Source: Pinus tabuliformis (lineage: Eukaryota > Streptophyta > Pinopsida > Pinales > Pinaceae). Taken from it: DNA of 64,000 nt. Both the position numbers and the translations under genes were made by a program. This document shows positions 43,641-54,780 of the stretch, in pieces. The stretch is taken from the NCBI GenBank assembly GCA_031772625.1, contig CM062816.1:1668125385-1668189384 (forward strand). The letters are read 5' to 3'. The notes under the pieces were generated by a model that saw only the letters and a list, made by a program, of their open reading frames with translations, did not search any database and was not told the origin of the DNA. Position 1 is the first letter of the stretch; the number at the start of each line of letters is the position of its first letter.

Positions 43641-44847
43641 GTTGGTATTAGGAACACTTCCCAAACACTATATTTATAATGGATTCATACTTCTCGACCA
43701 TTGCATCAACCCATACTGGTTTCTTTGTTTCTTCCTTGAAATATGATAGCTCAATCTCTACAAGCTCAATAATTAGAGCCATGTAGCCAGCGTACCGATC
43801 TGGTGACCTTCTTTGCCTACATTGATTTGAAGAAGCACCCACCTTCTCCCTCACATCCTACACAAGTCTCTCAACTTCTCTGGTCCTTTTCCTGCCTTCT
43901 CTAGATGGTTCTTCTTGAGTGGAAGTCTCCACTCTCTTCTCCTCAACTTGTGGCTACTCCACAACATCCTGTGGCTCCTCCTTTGGAGCTAAAATCTCCT
44001 CTTCTAGTGGGATCCGAATCTCCCTCTCAAGAGAGAACTGCATGGCTTTGTCTTCATCAAATTTTACATCCCTTCACACAACTGTCATTCTGAGGGATGG
44101 AAAATACACAAGGTAGTTGTGGGGAGTTTCTGCGTAACCCATAAGCACCCCCAATTCTTTTGTTGGCTCTAGCTTCTTCCTTAATTCTTTGGAGACATGG
44201 AAGTAAACAAAGGCTCCAAAAATCTTGAAGTGCGACAAATCTGGCTTCCTCCCTGAGAAAGCCTCCTCTAGTGTAATCATGCCAAGAATCCGATGAGTAC
44301 TCATGTTCTACAAATAGACTGCTGTGTTGAATGCTTCAGCCCACAAGTGTAGAGGTAGGCTTTGGTCATTTAACATCGCCCTCGCTGCTCCCACAATTTT
44401 ACGGTTCTTCCTATAATCCACCCCATTTTTTGTGGGTTTTCGGGTGTTGTCAACTCTCATCGAATGCCTTCTTTTGCACATAAATTTTTAAACTCATTTG
44501 AAATGTACTCACCTCCATTATCGCTCCTGAGAGCCTTCACCTTCTTGCCCATTTCTTTCTCCACCAGTGCTTTGAATTCTAAGAACTCGGAGAAAGTCTC
44601 ATCCTTCTTCTGCATGAAGGAGATCCAACACTTCCATGATAAGTCATCAATAAATATGAAAAAAATATTTTTGCATGGCAGTGGAGGCTATCAAGAAAGG
44701 TCCACAAAAATCAGTGTGGATCCTTTCAAGGACTGCATGTGCTCTGCTATCTCGATCATGGAAAGTGGCTTTTTTGTACTTCCCTAAGGTACACCCTTTC
44801 CATGTATCATGTTTCTCTAGTGATCCTTTGGAAAGGCCTATGGTTAT
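43641..44847 (-). pseudogene. Copia A integrase region
   Basis: Integrase inserts the DNA copy into the genome. Catalytic-core pieces are readable: HTDFCGPF (about 44725), a WISFMQKKDETFSEF segment (about 44630-44590) and ALRSDNGGEYISNEF (about 44530-44490, second Asp present). At the third catalytic position Glu is replaced by Tyr (GVDYRKNR, codon 44413-44415). The C-terminal part is open at 44304-44074 (EEAFSGRKPDLSHFKIFGAF, KLEPTKELGVLMGYAE). The acidic/Ser-rich linker before RT follows (about 44060-43860). Several frameshifts. Confidence 0.85.
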
Positions 44848-45396
44848 CTATTGCATGATGTTCAAAGTTCCATGATTCAAATGGTCAAGTATTCTATGCC
44901 AAATTTCATCGACATTGCATCTCTGCACCTTCTCTGCCTTTGTGCTCAATGAAACACAATTCTCCACATCTAGCTTGTAGTGGTTCTTCACACAAACCCC
45001 AATATGCTTCACCTGTCCTATGGCTATGTGTCTTAGAAATGCCTTTCCTTTGTTTAAGATCACATCATAAACAAGGTCTTCCAAAACTGCAACAAAGACA
45101 AGATTCTTCTTTAGACCTATAACAAACATCACATCCTTGAGTCTAAGAGGGGATCCCAACTCCCTCTGAAAGGTGATTGTACCAATCCCAGTCACGTTTT
45201 ACCTTCCATCATCTCCCATCTCGATGTGCATCTTGATATCCTTCTCCACTAAATCACTGAAAAAATATCTATTCCCCTTCATGTGAAATGAGGCATTGTT
45301 GTCTAAGTACCACACGCTCCCCATCATTGTGTTGGCCATGCATGCAATGAGAGTAAAGTCAAGCTCGAACTGTGAAGCCAAATATTCACTTGTCAC
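44848..45396 (-). pseudogene. Copia A protease and GAG-pre-integrase
   Basis: Frame 45396-45199 contains the aspartic protease region; the active-site motif, usually DSGAS, reads DNNASFHM (in SVWYLDNNASFHMKGN), so the catalytic triad Ser/Gly positions are lost. A stop at 45199 separates it from frame 45195-44848: ELGSPLRLKDVMFVIGLKKN followed by the GAG-pre-integrase words EIWHRILDHLNHGTLNIMQ (usually LWHxRLGHxxxxxL). Both agree with a copia gag-pol polyprotein. Confidence 0.87.
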
Positions 45397-46221
45397 TCCT
45401 CCTGAGGTATTCTTACTTGTCTTCTTGTGTGGACACTTCGTGGCATAGTGCCTGAAATATTAATAGTGAAAGCACTTGATTCTAGACAAGTCTTTCTTCT
45501 TGTCCCCTTGACTAGATTATGCTTTGGATTGGTATTTCTTCACTTTTCCTTTCTTTTTGTTTCGAACCAAGGCACAATTTTCTTCATCCTCGCCCTTGAT
45601 GAAGTCTCTTCTTTTGTATTCCTCCTTATTTCCTCCTGTACCAAATCAGATCATAGGCGTTCCCAATTTGGTAGTTTCTCCCTCTCGTTCACCAAATCTT
45701 GGTAGTTGTGCCAACTCTTGGGAAGGCCTAGAAGGGCTAGGTTTACCAAATCATCATCTACTACATTAACACCACTTGAGCAAGTTCATCATGACATTAT
45801 ATGAACCTACTTAGGTACTATGGAATGGTCTCGTTCTTCAGCATCTTGATATTTCAAAGTTTTTCCTTGAGTGCCAACTTCCTGTGGTCACTACTATTCT
45901 TAAACAGATTTGTCAATTCCTACAACATTTCATAAAAAGTATCTTTCCCATGCATATTTGAGACAATATGGTCTTATACTCCCTCTAATATGATTATCCT
46001 TGCCTTGGCTATACACTTCTTTAATTCTTCTGGATCCCGAGCATCAGATGTTGCTAGTTTCAGAATATCATTATCAATGAATTCCTTCAACCCATTATCT
46101 TCCAACTAATCGAGCCTTAGTCCATAGAAAGCCATCCTTTAAGCTCTGAAAAATTTATACTACAAATCCGATCCTCCTGCAATAACAACTTCGAAATCTC
46201 TGGTCTACAGTGAAACCAAAT
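45397..46221 (-). pseudogene. Copia A gag, degraded
   Basis: Minus-strand reading around 46140-45790 gives MAFYGLRLD, IDNDILKLATSDARDPEEL, KCIAKARIIILEGV, YEML-ELTNLFKNSSDHRKL and IPYYLSRFI-type words, the usual UBN2/retrotransposon gag pattern, across several stops and frames. A zinc-knuckle remnant follows at about 45470-45425 (KCFHY, RHYATKCPHK), with the second Cys changed. The start of gag and most of the leader were separated from the primer-binding site by the LINE. Confidence 0.75.
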
Positions 46222-46231
46222 ATCTTCCCTC

Positions 46232-48040
46232 TTGACCCCTAAGAGCATCTATGTTGAGCTGGCTGCTACATTTAGAAGATTCCTTTGGAGTGGGGCAACC
46301 ATGGAATGGAAGTGGCCATTAGTAGCCTGGCATAAAATTTGTCTCCCAAAGACCATGGGAGGGCTCGATTTGTGCGATCCAATTTTCTTGAGTGACACCC
46401 TCAGAGCAAAGCTCTGGTGGTGGTGGATACAAGGGGGGAATGAACTCTGGAAGATGATTTAGTCTCAGAAATATGGACAAGGAAAATCACAAGAAGCCTG
46501 CCTTCGTGAACCTCTTACAAGCACTGTATCTATAATATGGAATCACACTAATAATAATAGTGATATAATTTGAGACTACTTCTTCTGGGAAGTAAGGAAT
46601 GGGAAATCCTCCCTCTTCTGACAAGACTCTTGGTAGAAACTCCCTCGACTTGCTCAAGATCAATCACTTTCTGACCTGATGCCCCTTTTCCCCTTAGTCT
46701 CGGCCCTCTGCATAGCGAATTATTGGATGGAAGATGTGGATGACCATAGATGGTGAACATGGAAATCCGATGCTGATTGGCCAAGAGCGAACTCATGGGA
46801 GGTTAGTGCACACCTGAGGACTTATCTCTCTCAATGTTGGTTCCATATATCATAGGAGATGGACAAACTAAGATGGGGTCGTTCTATGACAAGAACCCTT
46901 TCAGTGAAATAAGCCTATCTCATCCAGGTTAATGGTCAGGCTCAATCAAATCACCTCTTCTGGGAACACATCTGGAGAAGAAACATGTGGCCCAACGTGT
47001 CTCACTTCCTTTGGCTAGTGTACCACAAGCAGATTCACCTGGGATCACCTTCAAAAACAAGGTTTTGTTGGCATGTCAATATGTATCCTGTGCAAGCAAG
47101 CAGAAGAATCCTTTTCCCATCTCTTTGGAGATTGCCCCATAACATGAGAAGTTTGGAATCATGCCTCCAACCTGTTTGGCCCAATAGATAGCAATCTAGA
47201 ATACATCCACGATCTCCTTGAGAACTAGAAGACTAACCGATTCTCCAATCCGTTGGTGAACCGAGCCTGGTGGTTTACCTTGGGTCTACTTCTGTGGAAC
47301 ACTTGGAAAGAAAGGAATCATGTCCTGTTCAATGGACAAACACACTCTAGCGTGCACATATGGGGCCTGACGATGTCAAACATCTGGGAATACATCCTTT
47401 CTAAATCATGGTCCCCTGATGACTGGAACCCTAACCCATCGGAAGCCCAGATTCTTGTCCATCTGAACCTATCGTTTGCTTTGATCTACCCCAGCATGCC
47501 TATCTCACAACTCCCGCCTTCCCGCTCCCCCTCTTCATCCCCCCTCGCCCTTTATAGCTACCTCTAGATTAATTTTTATGGGGCTTCCAAGGGTAATCCT
47601 GGACTGGAAGGTTTCGGCGGCATCATTCGTGACTCAGTAGGCTCCCCAAGGGAAACTTACTTTGGCTTCTGTGGTATTACAATGAATAACATGGTTGAGA
47701 TGACAGGATTGGAAGTGGGCTTGAGCCTGGCCTCCCACCTTTGATATCGAAGAATCAGAATAGTGGGGGACTCATGCCTCATCATAGATATGGTACAAAG
47801 GATTATCAATGGATCTTCCCCCCAAAAGGTGGCTAGGAGCTAGAGACTAGAATCTCAACTTTCTCGCATCCAACAAGCCCTAAAAAACTTCGAATACATC
47901 AGTACCAGTCATGTACTCCGTGAAGGCAATAAAGTCACAGACTGGCTGGCCAACTGTGGGGTGAACCCGCTGCATAAAAACTTTAGGGCAGCTTGGTCAT
48001 ATCTTTGCACCAAAGTAGACCTGGACCCTGGGGAAATGTA
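46232..48040 (+). pseudogene. LINE ORF2 C-terminal part (thumb, zf-RVT, RNase H)
   Basis: TPKSIYVELAATFRRFLWSG and VAWHKICLPKTMGGLDLCDP (46232-46462) match the end of the LINE RT. About 46975-47190 contains the zf-RVT words (MWPNVSHFLWLVYHKQIH). 47253-47567 has AWWFTLGLLLWNTWKERNHV. The RNase H follows in another frame from about 47570 (GASKGNPGLEGFGGIIRDS, NNMVEMTGLEVGLSLA, GDSCLIIDMV, VLREGNKVTDWLANCG), with acidic residues E, D and D visible and the first Asp changed (FYGAS for FDGAS). Many stops and frameshifts. Confidence 0.87.
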
Positions 48041-49450
48041 GGATCTTCAAAAACTGATACATAAGGATCTAGAATACCCCAATGGGGGTGTCCAATCAAG
48101 GAGACAGGTGGTTTCAAGTTGGAGCGTGGAGCCATTTGGGCCTCCATGCGTATCACGCCTGACTTAATGGCTATTGGGAACTGGGCTCTCCCATGAGTGT
48201 TAGTTAATGTAGGAAGGAGGCAGTAGGGTGGTCATTTACGGCAGGTGGGTGATGAGGAGGGAGTGTTGGGTGAGGGAGAGCAGCGAGGTATTGGTGTCCT
48301 AACTTAGGCGGAAGCTTGGGGCGATGGTGTAGGATGGTTTAGGATTGAAGGGTGTGCAGGGGACTAGAACTGGCAAGCTATTTGGCCTTGTGTTTCGGGA
48401 GAGCACAAGACAAACTACATCGATGAAAATTGCAGTCCTGGGGTTAGTGTGAGTGGGTGGTGGGCTCTTGCTTCCCCTGCCTCACTCTGGGACTTCTTCC
48501 GGCAAGGAATTGTTCCTTTGGAGTGGCAGTTAGGTTGATAACATGGGGGTGTGTCTCTTCCTTGGGAGTGGCTGGTCTACCTTCGTGACCTGCAATGTGC
48601 CACCCAACTCACCAGAGGTGCACGAGAATTTCACTGGGAAATCTGAGAACTTCGATGCAGGGGAGGTAAGCCATGTTTTTTTGTGTTTGGTTCATATTTT
48701 ATTGGTTTGGTGGGTTTCTCATGGTAGCTAGGTTCATGTAATAGGCGGAGGAGGAGCTGACCGCATACAGTGATAGTGAGGTCATGCCCATAGAGGAGGA
48801 GTCGGTCACCCTATGGAGAATCGTATGCCACAAGACATACCTAGCTTAGGCTCATAGTCGACCGAGAGCCGCCACTCTGATGCAGAGGTGGCCATATCCC
48901 CATATTTCTCCCAAGGCCACATGGAGGCCCCGACTACCTTGGACTCCATAGCGGCTTAACTGAACACTCTCCATCTTAGCATGGAAACTCTGAGCGAGCA
49001 ACACTACAATGATCGAAATGAATTGGTGGCCTACATCAACAGCCTCCAACACATGCAGAATGAACTCCTAGACTCTCTTGATGGCCTTCGGTGGAAGCTT
49101 TGGTGAACAAATGACCACCTTCGTGCATTGGAGACCCGGTAGAGCATATCGACTACCACATGCATGAGAGGGTAGCGCTATTTGTAGCCTCGCCACCATT
49201 TCCCCCCAACCCTCCTCTGTAATGTGTAATTCTAGAAAATTCTCTTCTTGTGCTACTTTTGTTTCAGAAATAACCAATGACACAGGTTGTCTTGGCTTCC
49301 TTACAGGCTCAATCTTGTTCATAACAACTCTCTTGTTAGCTCTTAAGCCTATTATTTTGCCTAGTGTTGCGGAAATGATGTATACAGTTAAATTGTTGAT
49401 GTGCGATGTTTTTGAAATTTTAATAATATAATACTGTTACCTTGACCGAC
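48041..49450 (+). other. Unusually long 3' part of the LINE
   Basis: About 1.4 kb between RNase H and the poly(A), with the GC level of the element. Coding-like pieces occur: AEEELTAYSDSEVMPIEEES (about 48745-48805) and, in another frame, METLSEQHYNDRNELVAYIN followed by SLQHMQNELLDSLDGL (about 48980-49085), which would form a coiled coil. This could be a third ORF relic, a captured transcript, or a long 3' UTR. Not recognised. Confidence 0.5.
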
Positions 49451-49473
49451 AAAAAAAAAAAACTTTAATACCA

Positions 49474-49757
49474 TGTAGAAATTAATGTGTAGATTTAAAA
49501 CTGCTCATGAAATTTAATAAATCACCAGACTTGAAGCTACTTTACTGATATGGGGAAGTTAATTCACCATCTAGAACACAAATCATAGACATGCAAAAGG
49601 AAACATCACGCATTCACAATTATTTATCTAGGAGAAAGCAACTACTCAACCCCTTCATATTTGTATTGCATTAATATGAGAACAAAGATGAAATACATAT
49701 GCTTGCTCAAGATTGAGCACACCCTGCAAGTGCATAGTCTAACCCTCTTCCTTACGG
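49474..49757 (-). repeat. 5' LTR of copia A, truncated
   Basis: Starts TGTAGAAATTAATGTGTAG and follows 38545-38830 closely (for example CTTGAAGCTACTTTACTGAT and AACATCA), then similarity stops near 49757. About 580 bp of the LTR is missing, so element A lost its right end by deletion or rearrangement. Confidence 0.9.
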
Positions 49758-51048
49758 AATAACATACAAATATTTTGGTGTTGTTCATAACCTAGATAGT
49801 TGATTTCCATTTTGAGTAAAATGATATTATATCAACTTGGTTGTTCTACTGAAATGGATATTCTAGAACCCATTAGGATGTATATCTATAAAATTTCTTC
49901 CATGCTCAACATGAATACGATACATGACATTTAAAAGAAATTACTATCAAAATTTTTAATTAAGTCTAAATCTAAAGCCCCCTTGATTCTAAATTTTAAT
50001 TAAATTTTAGATCCCTCTTGATTCTAAATCTATGGGGTTCACATCAGAATCTTATCCCTAGAAATAAAACCTCCTTGAAATTTGAAAATTTTTAGAAACT
50101 TAAGCACCTCAAGGAACCTAAAGCCTATAACATATATACACCATTATGAATTCATCCTAGATTTGTTAATATACTTTGATTTTCTACATATATATAGGAA
50201 TGATGCACCAATAGGGGTATGGGTTCATGGTGTCCTGTCATGGGGTATTTGTTAATATACTTTCATATGGCTTCATTCTATGTTGAATAATTTCACATTC
50301 ATTTTGATTTTAGTTCTTTATTATTTTATTCCTAATAGTTGATATTAGGGGGAAACATTTCTCTATGAATTTTATTCACATTCAAATTTCAAAATTACAA
50401 AAGTATTCAACTGTTACATTTCTAAATTACAAAATTCATATGTTGATCTCTTATACTAGATTACATTACACTTGATTGCTATAGACTCGACTTAAGGGCT
50501 TGTCATTTCTATCATCTACTGATTTGGCCAATGGGTGTTACAAATGAAAGTCTACATAATATGTTCATGGTTAGATTATGTCATATTCCATATCCTTGGT
50601 TCATATGTCTTTGTTTTGATTTTTGTGAGACTAATCTAAGCTACTAAGACTAGATGACTGTATTGGCAAGATATATATTCAGGCATAAATTATTTATGAA
50701 TAATGTGACCACCCTGTTTTTTAACCTTTAAAAAATAAAATGACCCATCACAACCATGTCACCAATTTGGTATGTGAATTGTCCATCTTCATAAGGTCAC
50801 ACAAACCTGTTTTTCACATGCTTTCATCAAATCAAATAGTAGGCCATGTTCTCTTTGTTATGCTGAGGGGGAAATGATAGAAAAAACATCGCCTATAACC
50901 AAAATACAAAATATGTATTAGTTATATGTTCAATATTTCAATTTGTAGAAGAAAAAATTAATAATGAACACCACATACCTTCCCTTGCAACATCAAAGAC
51001 TCGATCATGATCAAGTGAAACGATGGCCACTTCATTGTGCATTTCTTA
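49758..51048. other. AT-rich, no gene; possible inverted array fragment
   Basis: No protein recognised. Around 49897-49935, TTCCATGCTCAACATGAATA then CGATACATGACATTT resembles the reverse complement of the 545-bp array unit (CATGTATCAATTTAATATTGAGCATG region). This would place diverged, inverted array sequence on the right side of copia A. Confidence 0.45.
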
Positions 51049-53360
51049 CTATGTCGGAATCAAATGAAATGTCTTTGTATTAAGAGGGACATATTTCCAT
51101 CCTTTCATGTACCCATGTTTTTCGCATTGATCAAGTCTACATCCATCAACACCAAAGCAAAAATAAAAAAAACATGTGAGCTTTCTTCTATTCATGGTAA
51201 ATATTTCCCCCGTGTCTTTACTCTGCACTGAGTGTAATTCCCTTGTTCCTGCTATAGTATTACTATACCAAGGAATGGATTTATTCACATTGCCAAGTTC
51301 AACATTCCAGAAGAACCTAAGAACAAGCCTAATATATCCATGACCTTCATGTCCTAAATGGGAGCTACACCAGTTGACCACATCTAGTGATGATTTGATT
51401 CGATCTTCATCATGAATAATTTGGTACTTCCTAAGTGCTCGCTTCACACAAGCACCTGCACCATCATGCTCACCCTTTCTATGTCCTATTTAAAAATAGC
51501 TCTAAGTATGCTAAGTTTTTTTCTTCTTGTGTAGCCGACTCAACCAATAAAAAATATGTGTTGACTTGAACTTCCTTGCATAACCATTTGACCATATCAA
51601 ATGCTTTTTGAATGATATGTCATTTTTTAATACTTCATAAATCAAGCCAAAGCAATGTTGTATGAAATGTTCCATGTTCACGATCATTACCAATGTAGAA
51701 GTGATACTCCTTAATCATATCATGTGACTTGTTAGTGTTATCCCTACCATCAACATTAAATTGTGCATGTCTATACAAAACTTGTATGAATACAAACACT
51801 TAGTTTGAGTGATAATACTCACTTTGGATCTCTATTTGAGGAGAAAATTTTTAATTCCCAACAAATTCTACTACTGATAAGATTGTACCTGGAAGGAATA
51901 CTTCGCGAGAATGCTTAAATGTAGAAGCTTTCCACTTGGACCCATGCAAGCGTTTGACATATTTATAGATCTACTTCTGAAACACCCCCATGAATTCTAA
52001 AATAGGAATTGCATCCTCAACATAGTTGATCCTCCTAGGTTCTAGAGTTGAACAAGATGGTTGATTTCCCACCACATATTCATATCACGTCCATGTGACC
52101 ATGACATATGGCATCCAAAACTAGTTGGGATCAATAGGAAAGTTCCTATGGAATAATTCCAAATCACCACATTTTGTACATCTCCCACCTATACATATTT
52201 TCTTGTAAAAAATTATTTTAGCTCCCTTTTGCACAATATTGATGAAACAAAATCATGCACTATAGGAGGAGGAGGGTCGTCGTGAGAGTTCTTCTTGAAA
52301 AAATTCTAGAACGTGTCATAATGAAGCTAGAATTCAACATGATATCAGCAACACCATGTGTCACATATTGTATTAGGCCTAATAAACCACAATTTCAATT
52401 TCTGAAACATCCTTATGGATATCTTGACATAATGCAACTTTTTTCATTTCTACAACATGCTTAATGTGATCTACATACTCACCTTTACTTAGGTGATGTC
52501 GTACAACATGATTTCTAATTGGAATAGCACAGGAAAGCCTCTCCCAAAACTCTACCACAAGTGTTATGATTCTTGTTGTAAGCTTGTATCGGTAGGCTTG
52601 CCTGGCAATAAAAGTCCAACAAGTAGATTCATCATTTTCATTTACTCGAAACTTGAATTTGGTATGCTTGTGCAATGTTTTTCTTGATACATAGAATAAT
52701 TTTAACATTGTTGCCAACTTTTTTTTGTCTTGATGTACTTAGTGCAACAAGAGCAATTGTAATTGTCCTATGAGCAGCTCTAACATCAGGTTTTCTTAAT
52801 TTTCCAAACATAAAGAATGTCTTTGATATATTTTCGGTGACATTCATTCATTTATTCCTACTTTGAGAATCTTAGATACCCAAAAGGTTTGTGGTATGTT
52901 TTAGTTTCTTATGTTTGATCAACCAATGCAATATCTGAGCTTGTGCAACAACTGAATGTTTCTCAAAATATTGTTGAATGATGTTACCGACATGCTCTCT
53001 AATAGTGTGAGAAAGGATATGCTCCACAGGGCCCTCTATTTTTCTTGCATCCAAATTTTCTACAAACCTTCCACCCCTTTCTAAACCATTGCATCTCCTT
53101 GTTATCCCATTAACTTGAGAAGGCACAACCTGTTCTTGTGGTGGTTGATTAGCTTTATAGGGCACATCTTGTTCCTCTAGTGGTTGATCATCCTGATAGG
53201 GAACATCTCGTTCCCCTAGTGGTTGATCATCTTGATAAGGCATGTCTTGTTCCCCTAGTGGTTGATCAGCTTGATATGGAACATCTTGTTCGTCCAGTGG
53301 TTGATCAACTTAATAGGGCACACCATGTTCCTCATGTGGCTGTTCAATTTCCATCCCTGC
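51049..53360 (-). pseudogene. Relic of a transposase-like gene of unclear family
   Basis: Read on the minus strand. The N-terminal 13-residue repeats (DDQPLEEQDVPYQ type) are at 53320-53120. Then GPVEHILSHTIREHVGNIIQ (about 53025) and KLRKPDVRAAHRTITIAL with VVEFWERLSCAIPIRNHVVR (about 52810-52500). A middle part holds KHSREVFLPGTILSVVEFVG (about 51915-51850) and EIQSEYYHSN (about 51835-51810). EYHFYIGNDREHGTF (about 51710) precedes HCFGLIYEVLKNDISFKKHL with IWSNGYARKFKSTHIFYWLS (51665-51535). The end is KGEHDGAGACVKRALRKYQI, then AGTRELHSVQS (about 51485-51220). I recall uncharacterised land-plant proteins with the pattern WSDGCxxQFK...GKGEHDGxGxxVKR. Here Asp of WSDG is Asn. A DDE-type nuclease is inferred, not shown. 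Several stops and frameshifts. Confidence 0.6.
53122..53345. repeat. 39-bp minisatellite, ~6 units, in-frame
   Basis: Units beginning near 53122, 53161, 53201, 53240, 53279 and 53317 share CTAGTGGTTGATCA and TTGATA words with 38-40-bp spacing. On the minus strand each codes 13 residues of the type DDQPLGERDVPYQ, so the repeat lies in the N-terminal part of the transposase-like relic. Acidic and Pro-rich; probably a flexible linker. Confidence 0.88.
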
Positions 53361-54034
53361 ATAGTGGAATATAAAATATACTTGTAACTCAAGTGAATCC
53401 TAAGTATTTAGTAGTAGGTAGACACATGTTTATTTAAGAAATCACCATAGGTGTAAGGTCATGATATGATTGGTAGGGTATTCCCATTGTTTTCCTTTGA
53501 ATTTAGGGATATCCAATGCCAACTTGGTTGGCATGGGGGGCCACTGTTAATTATGGAAAATGGGATCATTTGTGAGCTTTTTCAAATCTAGAATATTTAA
53601 GTGATAAATGGTATCTTGTTGGTGTTAGCCATCATGTAATGACCTTTTGTGTTCGTGTTGGTATTGGTATTGGTGTACCTTGTAGGGTAGTGTTTGAATT
53701 TCCTTAAAGGTTATTGGTGGGTGAGCCTTGAGAGGAGTTATATCCCAATAAGGTGGCTCCAAGAATGAATGTGGGTAGTTTGGTCCTATTTTTTGCGCTA
53801 GAATGGTGAGAGACTAGGAATTCCAGGTAATGGTGGGAGATATTGTAGGCTCCTAGAGTGACATGTAACCGTTGGGTCCCCTTTGTTTCTCTAGTAAGTG
53901 TGTGGGAAAATATGGTGAGGGGGAATTTGTTTATGAAAAGGGAATCACTATGACAAACTAGGAAAATAGCACTAGAATTTAGTGTTTTCTAGTTCATGAA
54001 TTGGACACCTTTCCCAATGCAAAAGTGGGTGCGA
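53361..54034. other. No gene recognised
   Basis: G/T-rich on the plus strand, with TTGGTATTGGTATTGGTG near 53662. No coherent frame or repeat partner. It could be promoter or leader of one of the flanking relics or part of an unrecognised LTR. Confidence 0.5.
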
Positions 54035-54778
54035 CTAGGTATGTTTATCATAGCACCAAAAAAATAGTGCCATAAATAGCACCATAAACAGTGATATTTC
54101 CACCCCATTTGGAACACATAATACATCATTAAATTGACCATTGTCTAGATGAAGAGTTCCAGTCCCTACAACACTAAGAGATCTATCATAACCAACATAT
54201 ATATTTTTGGTGTTACAATCATTTAAAGAAGAAAACATGGCTTTGTTTTTGGCATTGTAGTAAGAAGCTCCAAAATCAATGAGCCACTCATGAGAATGAG
54301 AAGAAGAAGATACATTTAGTGCATAAACAGACCAAGATGCTTGAAAACCACATGTAGAAAGCGTTATTTGTGAAGATGAAGATGAAGTGGAAGAGTGCTC
54401 CAAATGGATGTTATGCTTCTTCATTGCTGCTTCCAAAGCTTCCATCTTCTTAAAGCACTTGGATTCTAAGTGGTTGTCTCGATTACAAAATTTGAAATGT
54501 CTATTAGTCTTATTCCCTTTGTTTTTATTTGCCTTATCATTTTGTTGAATTGATTTTTCATTTTGAGACTGAAATTGCTTAGGACCCGTGGTTGGTTTAG
54601 GACCATTCTTTTTAGGATGTTGCTTCTTAGGATTCTTTGAACTTGGTTGTTGATGGGCGGTTAAGGATTTCTTAGAAGAGTTTCCAATATTAAGAAGACC
54701 AAGACGTAATAGTTTTTCTTGTTCTCTTATGTTTATAATCTTATCCTTACTGGTAGTGATCTGAACCTTATAAACCAT
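54035..54778 (-). pseudogene. Copia element C: gag end and protease, inverted part
   Basis: An open 247-codon frame of a copia polyprotein. The gag C-terminus is basic and Gln/Lys-rich (KKQHPKKNGPKPTTGPKQFQ). Its zinc knuckle is FKFCNRDNHLESKC, with the first Cys replaced by Phe. A Ser-rich linker leads to the protease active site WLIDFGAS (DSGAS changed at Ser) and STKNIYVGYDRSLSVVGTG-like words (about 54215-54160). It points left, while the RT part of what looks like the same element points right from 54781. Ends with unrelated residues at 54035. Confidence 0.85.
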
Positions 54779-54780
54779 GT

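Larger units (their letters stand above)
46222..49462 (+). mobile_element. 5'-truncated LINE with poly(A), inserted in copia A
   Basis: A plus-strand non-LTR element starting inside the RT thumb (about 46222) and ending in a 12-A run (49451-49462). The 5' truncation and A tail are typical of target-primed reverse transcription. The tail is followed after 11 bp by the copia A 5' LTR, so it landed in the primer-binding site. No target-site duplication could be recognised at the left edge. The body is less AT-rich than copia A, and the family differs from the 21-28 kb LINE. Confidence 0.87.
38545..49757 (-). mobile_element. Ty1/copia element A, nested host of two insertions
   Basis: A minus-strand copia retrotransposon. 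In its own 5'-to-3' direction it has a truncated 5' LTR (49757-49474), primer-binding site (TGGTATTAAAG at 49473-49463), gag (about 46221-45397), protease, GAG-pre-integrase, integrase, reverse transcriptase (about 43640-42689), RNase H (39881-39411) and 3' LTR (39410-38545). Element B (39887-42683) splits RT from RNase H, and a plus-strand LINE (46222-49462) separates the primer-binding site from gag. It sits in the 545-bp array; the right end is lost, so no target duplication can be checked. Confidence 0.9.

Noticed and set aside
46985-47191. Separate 68-codon gene
   Set aside because: It is the zf-RVT part of the truncated LINE.
53122-53345. CRISPR-like short repeats
   Set aside because: 39-bp units are contiguous, imperfect and read in frame as protein; no spacers.
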